Assembly: GCA_041164825.1 (NCBI GenBank) | Contig: JBEAOO010000096.1 | Span: forward strand, 1 to 8,169 | DNA from: JBEAOO01 sp041164825 | GTDB lineage: Bacteria; Pseudomonadota; Gammaproteobacteria; Burkholderiales; Burkholderiaceae_C | DNA: 8,169 nt | Direction: 5' to 3' | In this document: positions 6,490 to 8,169 of the stretch, in pieces | Layout: each line of letters begins with the position of its first letter | Position numbering within the stretch: position 1 is the stretch's first letter | Made by a program: the position numbers and the translations under genes | The notes under the pieces: generated by a model | The model's database searches: none | Told to the model about the DNA's origin: nothing | Seen by the model: the letters and a program-made list of their open reading frames with translations, nothing else

Positions 6490-7689
6490 ATGCGTCGTCG
6501 TCCTGCCCCCCTCTTTCGCGCTGTTCAGCGTCCCACTGCCCGCGCCGCGTCGTCCTTTGTGCCGGTCTTGATGCTCGGCGCCTTGCTCTTGCTGGGCGCC
6601 GGCCTGGCCCTGGCCAACGAGCCGGCCCGTGGGGCGGCCGAGCATGGAGCCAAGGCCGAGCCTGCGGCGGCCGCGTCGGCTGAAGCCAAGGCCAAGGCCG
6701 CCACCGCCAAGGCCAATCAGCCCCCGTTGCACGCTGCTGCGGCCTCGGCGCCGGCCAAAGCTGCGGCGCCCGAGTCCGATTCGCTGGCTGTGCTCAAGGG
6801 TAAGTTGGAGGAAAAATTGGGCGCCACCAATGCGCCCAACGCCAGCGCCAATGTGTTGCGCGTGGCCAGCAAGGGCCCCACGCCTTCTGGCGAGATGGTG
6901 CTCCGCTCGGGCGACGCTCATGGCGGCGGTGGCGAAGCCGCCCGGCCGGCCGTGGTGCGCCGCAAAGTGGCCAAAGCCGAGCCTGCTGCGGCCGAGCACG
7001 CGGCGGCCGGACACGCTGCCCATTGGGACTACAAAGGCACCGCCGGCCCCGAGGCCTGGGGCGCGATGAAGCCCGAGTTTTCCACCTGTGCGGTGGGCAC
7101 CCGGCAAAGCCCGATCGACATCCGCGACGGCCTGAAGGTGCAGCTGGACCCGGTGCAGTTTGATTACCGCGCCAGCGGCTTCAGCGTGATCGACAACGGC
7201 CACACCATCCAAGTCAATCTGCAGCCGGGCAACTCCATCGAGGTGGCCGGGCGGCGGTTTGACCTGCTGCAGTTCCACTTCCACCGCCCGTCCGAAGAGC
7301 GCATCAACGGCAAGCAGTTCGACATGGTCGCCCACCTGGTGCACAAAGATGCCGAGGGCCGCTTGGCCGTGGTGGCCGTGCTGCTCGACCGGGGTGCCGC
7401 GCAACCGCTGATCCAGCAGGTGTGGAACAACCTGCCGCTGGAAAAAAACGAAGCGGTCGCCGCCCGAGTGTCCATTGACATGAACGCCTTGCTGCCCGCC
7501 GAGCGCAGCTACTTCACCTACATGGGATCGCTCACCACGCCGCCTTGCAGCGAAGGCGTGTTGTGGATGGTGATGAAGAACCCGGTGGGCATCTCCAACG
7601 ACCAGATCAGCCTGTTCTCGCGCCTGTACCCGATGAACGCCCGCCCGATCCAGCAGGTGGCGGGGCGGATGATCAAAGAGTCCAACTGA
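6490..7689 (+). CDS. Alpha-class carbonic anhydrase, periplasmic, with long Ala-rich N-terminal extension
   Basis: A zinc enzyme that interconverts CO2 and bicarbonate. From 6490 the protein has 399 residues: signal peptide (1-42, Arg-rich start, Leu-rich core, cleavage after ALA), an Ala/Lys/Glu-rich region (43-177) with a short helix-like LAVLKGKLEEKLG, and a catalytic domain (178-399). Zinc ligands are H263 and H265 in QFHFHRPSEE and H282 in MVAHLVHK. The proton-shuttle His is H238 (DNGHTIQV), the gatekeeper Thr is T349 (SLTTPPCSEG), and QSPIDI is present. C200 and C353 are placed for the disulfide of exported bacterial enzymes. The position of the usual Glu before the third zinc ligand holds V280. 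GGAG (6475-6478) is 11 nt from the ATG at 6490 but only 2 nt from the ATG at 6481, so 6490 is preferred; 6481 would add three residues. The upstream open frame overlaps the MFS gene out of frame and is not a fusion. Confidence 0.95.
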   Translation: MRRRPAPLFRAVQRPTARAASSFVPVLMLGALLLLGAGLALANEPARGAAEHGAKAEPAAAASAEAKAKAATAKANQPPLHAAAASAPAKAAAPESDSLAVLKGKLEEKLGATNAPNASANVLRVASKGPTPSGEMVLRSGDAHGGGGEAARPAVVRRKVAKAEPAAAEHAAAGHAAHWDYKGTAGPEAWGAMKPEFSTCAVGTRQSPIDIRDGLKVQLDPVQFDYRASGFSVIDNGHTIQVNLQPGNSIEVAGRRFDLLQFHFHRPSEERINGKQFDMVAHLVHKDAEGRLAVVAVLLDRGAAQPLIQQVWNNLPLEKNEAVAARVSIDMNALLPAERSYFTYMGSLTTPPCSEGVLWMVMKNPVGISNDQISLFSRLYPMNARPIQQVAGRMIKESN

Positions 7690-7703
7690 GGCGTGAGGGC
7701 CGC

Positions 7704-7724
7704 ATCGGCTTGATGTGAGCCGAT
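7704..7724 (+). terminator. Hairpin after the carbonic anhydrase gene, possible weak terminator
   Basis: ATCGGCT (7704-7710) and AGCCGAT (7718-7724) form a perfect 7-bp stem with a 7-nt loop, 14 bp after the stop codon. No T run follows on either strand, so it may instead be a 3'-end stabilising hairpin. Confidence 0.35.
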
Positions 7725-7814
7725 CTCAAAAGCACAAGCCCTCCCTCTCGACCTGGCCGGCCCGCACGTTCGGTGCTCTGCGCAGATTCGAACCGCATCC
7801 CAGTGGTGGCGCGA

Positions 7815-7910
7815 GGAGCGCTGTACCGCATTCGCTTTGCTCCGTGTCCCCCGCCGGCCTGCGGCCGGCTCCTCCTTTACCTGCGCAAAGCGAATGCGGC
7901 ACAGCGCTCC
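7815..7910 (-). repeat. Structured palindromic element, copy 1 (possible structured RNA)
   Basis: Read on the minus strand, this copy folds as an outer stem of 26 bp (rc of 7885-7910 with rc of 7815-7840; 25 Watson-Crick pairs and one G-U). Next is an asymmetric internal loop: GCAGGTAAAGGAGGA on the 5' side (7870-7884) and GGGGGACACGGA on the 3' side (7841-7852). The apical 7-bp stem GCCGGCC/GGCCGGC is closed by a GCA triloop (7860-7862). The loop sequences are identical to those of copy 2, while the stem sequences differ. Orientation is assigned from the loop sequence and the direction of the G-U pair. Whether it acts as RNA or DNA is not known, and no named family is recognised. Confidence 0.8.
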
Positions 7911-7959
7911 CTGAGCCGGTGGTGGCGTGCCAAGACGACACATGCCGCGGTGCTGGTGG

Positions 7960-8057
7960 GGCGGTGATGGGCCGGGGCGATGTGCGCAGGTAAAGGAGGA
8001 GGGCCCGCGCAGCGGGGCCGGGGGACACGGAGCACATTGCCCCGGCCCATCGCCGCC
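7960..8057 (+). repeat. Structured palindromic element, copy 2 (possible structured RNA)
   Basis: Read on the plus strand, the outer stem pairs 7960-7985 with 8032-8057 (26 bp, of which 24 are Watson-Crick and two are G-U: 7965/8052 and 7979/8038). The internal loop is GCAGGTAAAGGAGGA (7986-8000) opposite GGGGGACACGGA (8020-8031), identical to copy 1. The apical stem GGGCCCGC/GCGGGGCC (8001-8008, 8012-8019) pairs at 7 of 8 positions with one G-G mismatch and is closed by GCA (8009-8011). It lies 49 bp from copy 1 in the opposite orientation. The outer arms agree with copy 1 at only 11 of 26 positions, mostly next to the loop. Confidence 0.8.
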
Positions 8058-8161
8058 TTCGCGCCGATCGTCGAACGGGACGACTTGGAACGGGATGTAG
8101 CCTCAGCCCGAGGGCGGCCCTTGCCGACGCCGCGCATTGATGGTTGCGAGCGCGAAAGCAC

Positions 8162-8166
8162 AGGAG
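8162..8166 (+). promoter_or_regulatory. Ribosome binding site of a gene beginning just beyond the window
   Basis: AGGAG lies 3 nt from the right edge, in a stretch with no other gene. A start codon would be expected within about 10 nt. Nothing can be said about the product. Confidence 0.45.
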
Positions 8167-8169
8167 TTT

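Larger units (their letters stand above)
7690..8169. other. 480-bp region without a convincing gene
   Basis: Short open frames occur on both strands, but none has a family motif, and several merely translate the two structured repeats. The region holds a small hairpin just after the carbonic anhydrase stop, two inverted copies of a structured element (7815-7910, 7960-8057), and a stretch from 8058 to the end that should be the leader of a rightward gene. No clear promoter was found in 8058-8161. Confidence 0.7.

Noticed and set aside
5143..7689. An 848-codon plus-strand frame suggesting an MFS/carbonic anhydrase fusion
   Set aside because: The first 446 codons are an out-of-frame reading of the MFS gene. 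A ribosome binding site and a signal peptide mark the true start near 6490.
7787..7796. GGTTCGAATC on the minus strand, like a tRNA T-loop, suggesting a tRNA or an attachment-site remnant
   Set aside because: No acceptor, D or anticodon arm could be assembled around it, no CCA end follows, and no integrase gene is visible.
7815..8057. The inverted elements as integron attC sites, a MITE, a retron RNA or a CRISPR fragment
   Set aside because: There are no attC core boxes (RYYYAAC/GTTRRRY). Arms differ between copies, unlike MITE ends. There is no reverse transcriptase gene nearby, and no regularly spaced direct repeats.
7726..8161. Short open frames of 60-140 codons on both strands in the right-hand region
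   Set aside because: They have no family motif and no convincing ribosome binding site, and they largely translate the palindromic elements.

Overview
The window is high-GC DNA that reads like a betaproteobacterial chromosome, most likely order Burkholderiales and perhaps family Comamonadaceae. This rests on the GltL-like ABC ATPase tail, a class II dihydroorotase, the DUF3025 / RNase P RNA / Bcr-CflA transporter arrangement and overall base composition. It is inference from remembered sequence character, since no search was possible. Coding density is high, and the genes look like housekeeping chromosome rather than an island.

Left part (1-1642): the 3' half of a glutamate/aspartate-type ABC transporter ATPase (gltL) runs into a symmetrical hairpin with A and T tracts (454-481). 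That hairpin also ends the convergent minus-strand gene for a DUF4394 lipoprotein (500-1480). The 162-bp gap up to pyrC is a divergent promoter region. It holds a sigma-28 (FliA)-like site facing the lipoprotein gene and a weak extended -10 facing pyrC.

Centre (1643-5024): pyrC, a NYN-domain/OST-HTH (LOTUS) putative ribonuclease, a DUF3025 protein and the RNase P RNA gene rnpB lie head to tail. Spacing is close enough for one transcript: 35 bp, then a 1-nt stop/start overlap, then a stop codon overlapping the first bases of rnpB. The order pairs pyrimidine synthesis with RNA metabolism, but no functional link is demonstrated.

Right part (5120-8169): a Bcr/CflA-type drug-efflux MFS transporter is followed by an exported alpha-carbonic anhydrase with a long Ala-rich N-terminal extension. 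The carbonic anhydrase has its own sigma-28-like site with the same layout as the one before the DUF4394 gene. The last 480 bp contain no convincing gene.

This gene-free end holds the most unusual signal in the window: two inverted copies (7815-7910 and 7960-8057) of a structured element. Their internal-loop and triloop bases are identical, while their stems differ in sequence but still pair. The pattern is what a structured RNA or a structure-recognised DNA element would leave. I do not recognise it as a named family. The window ends on a Shine-Dalgarno-like AGGAG, probably for a gene just outside.
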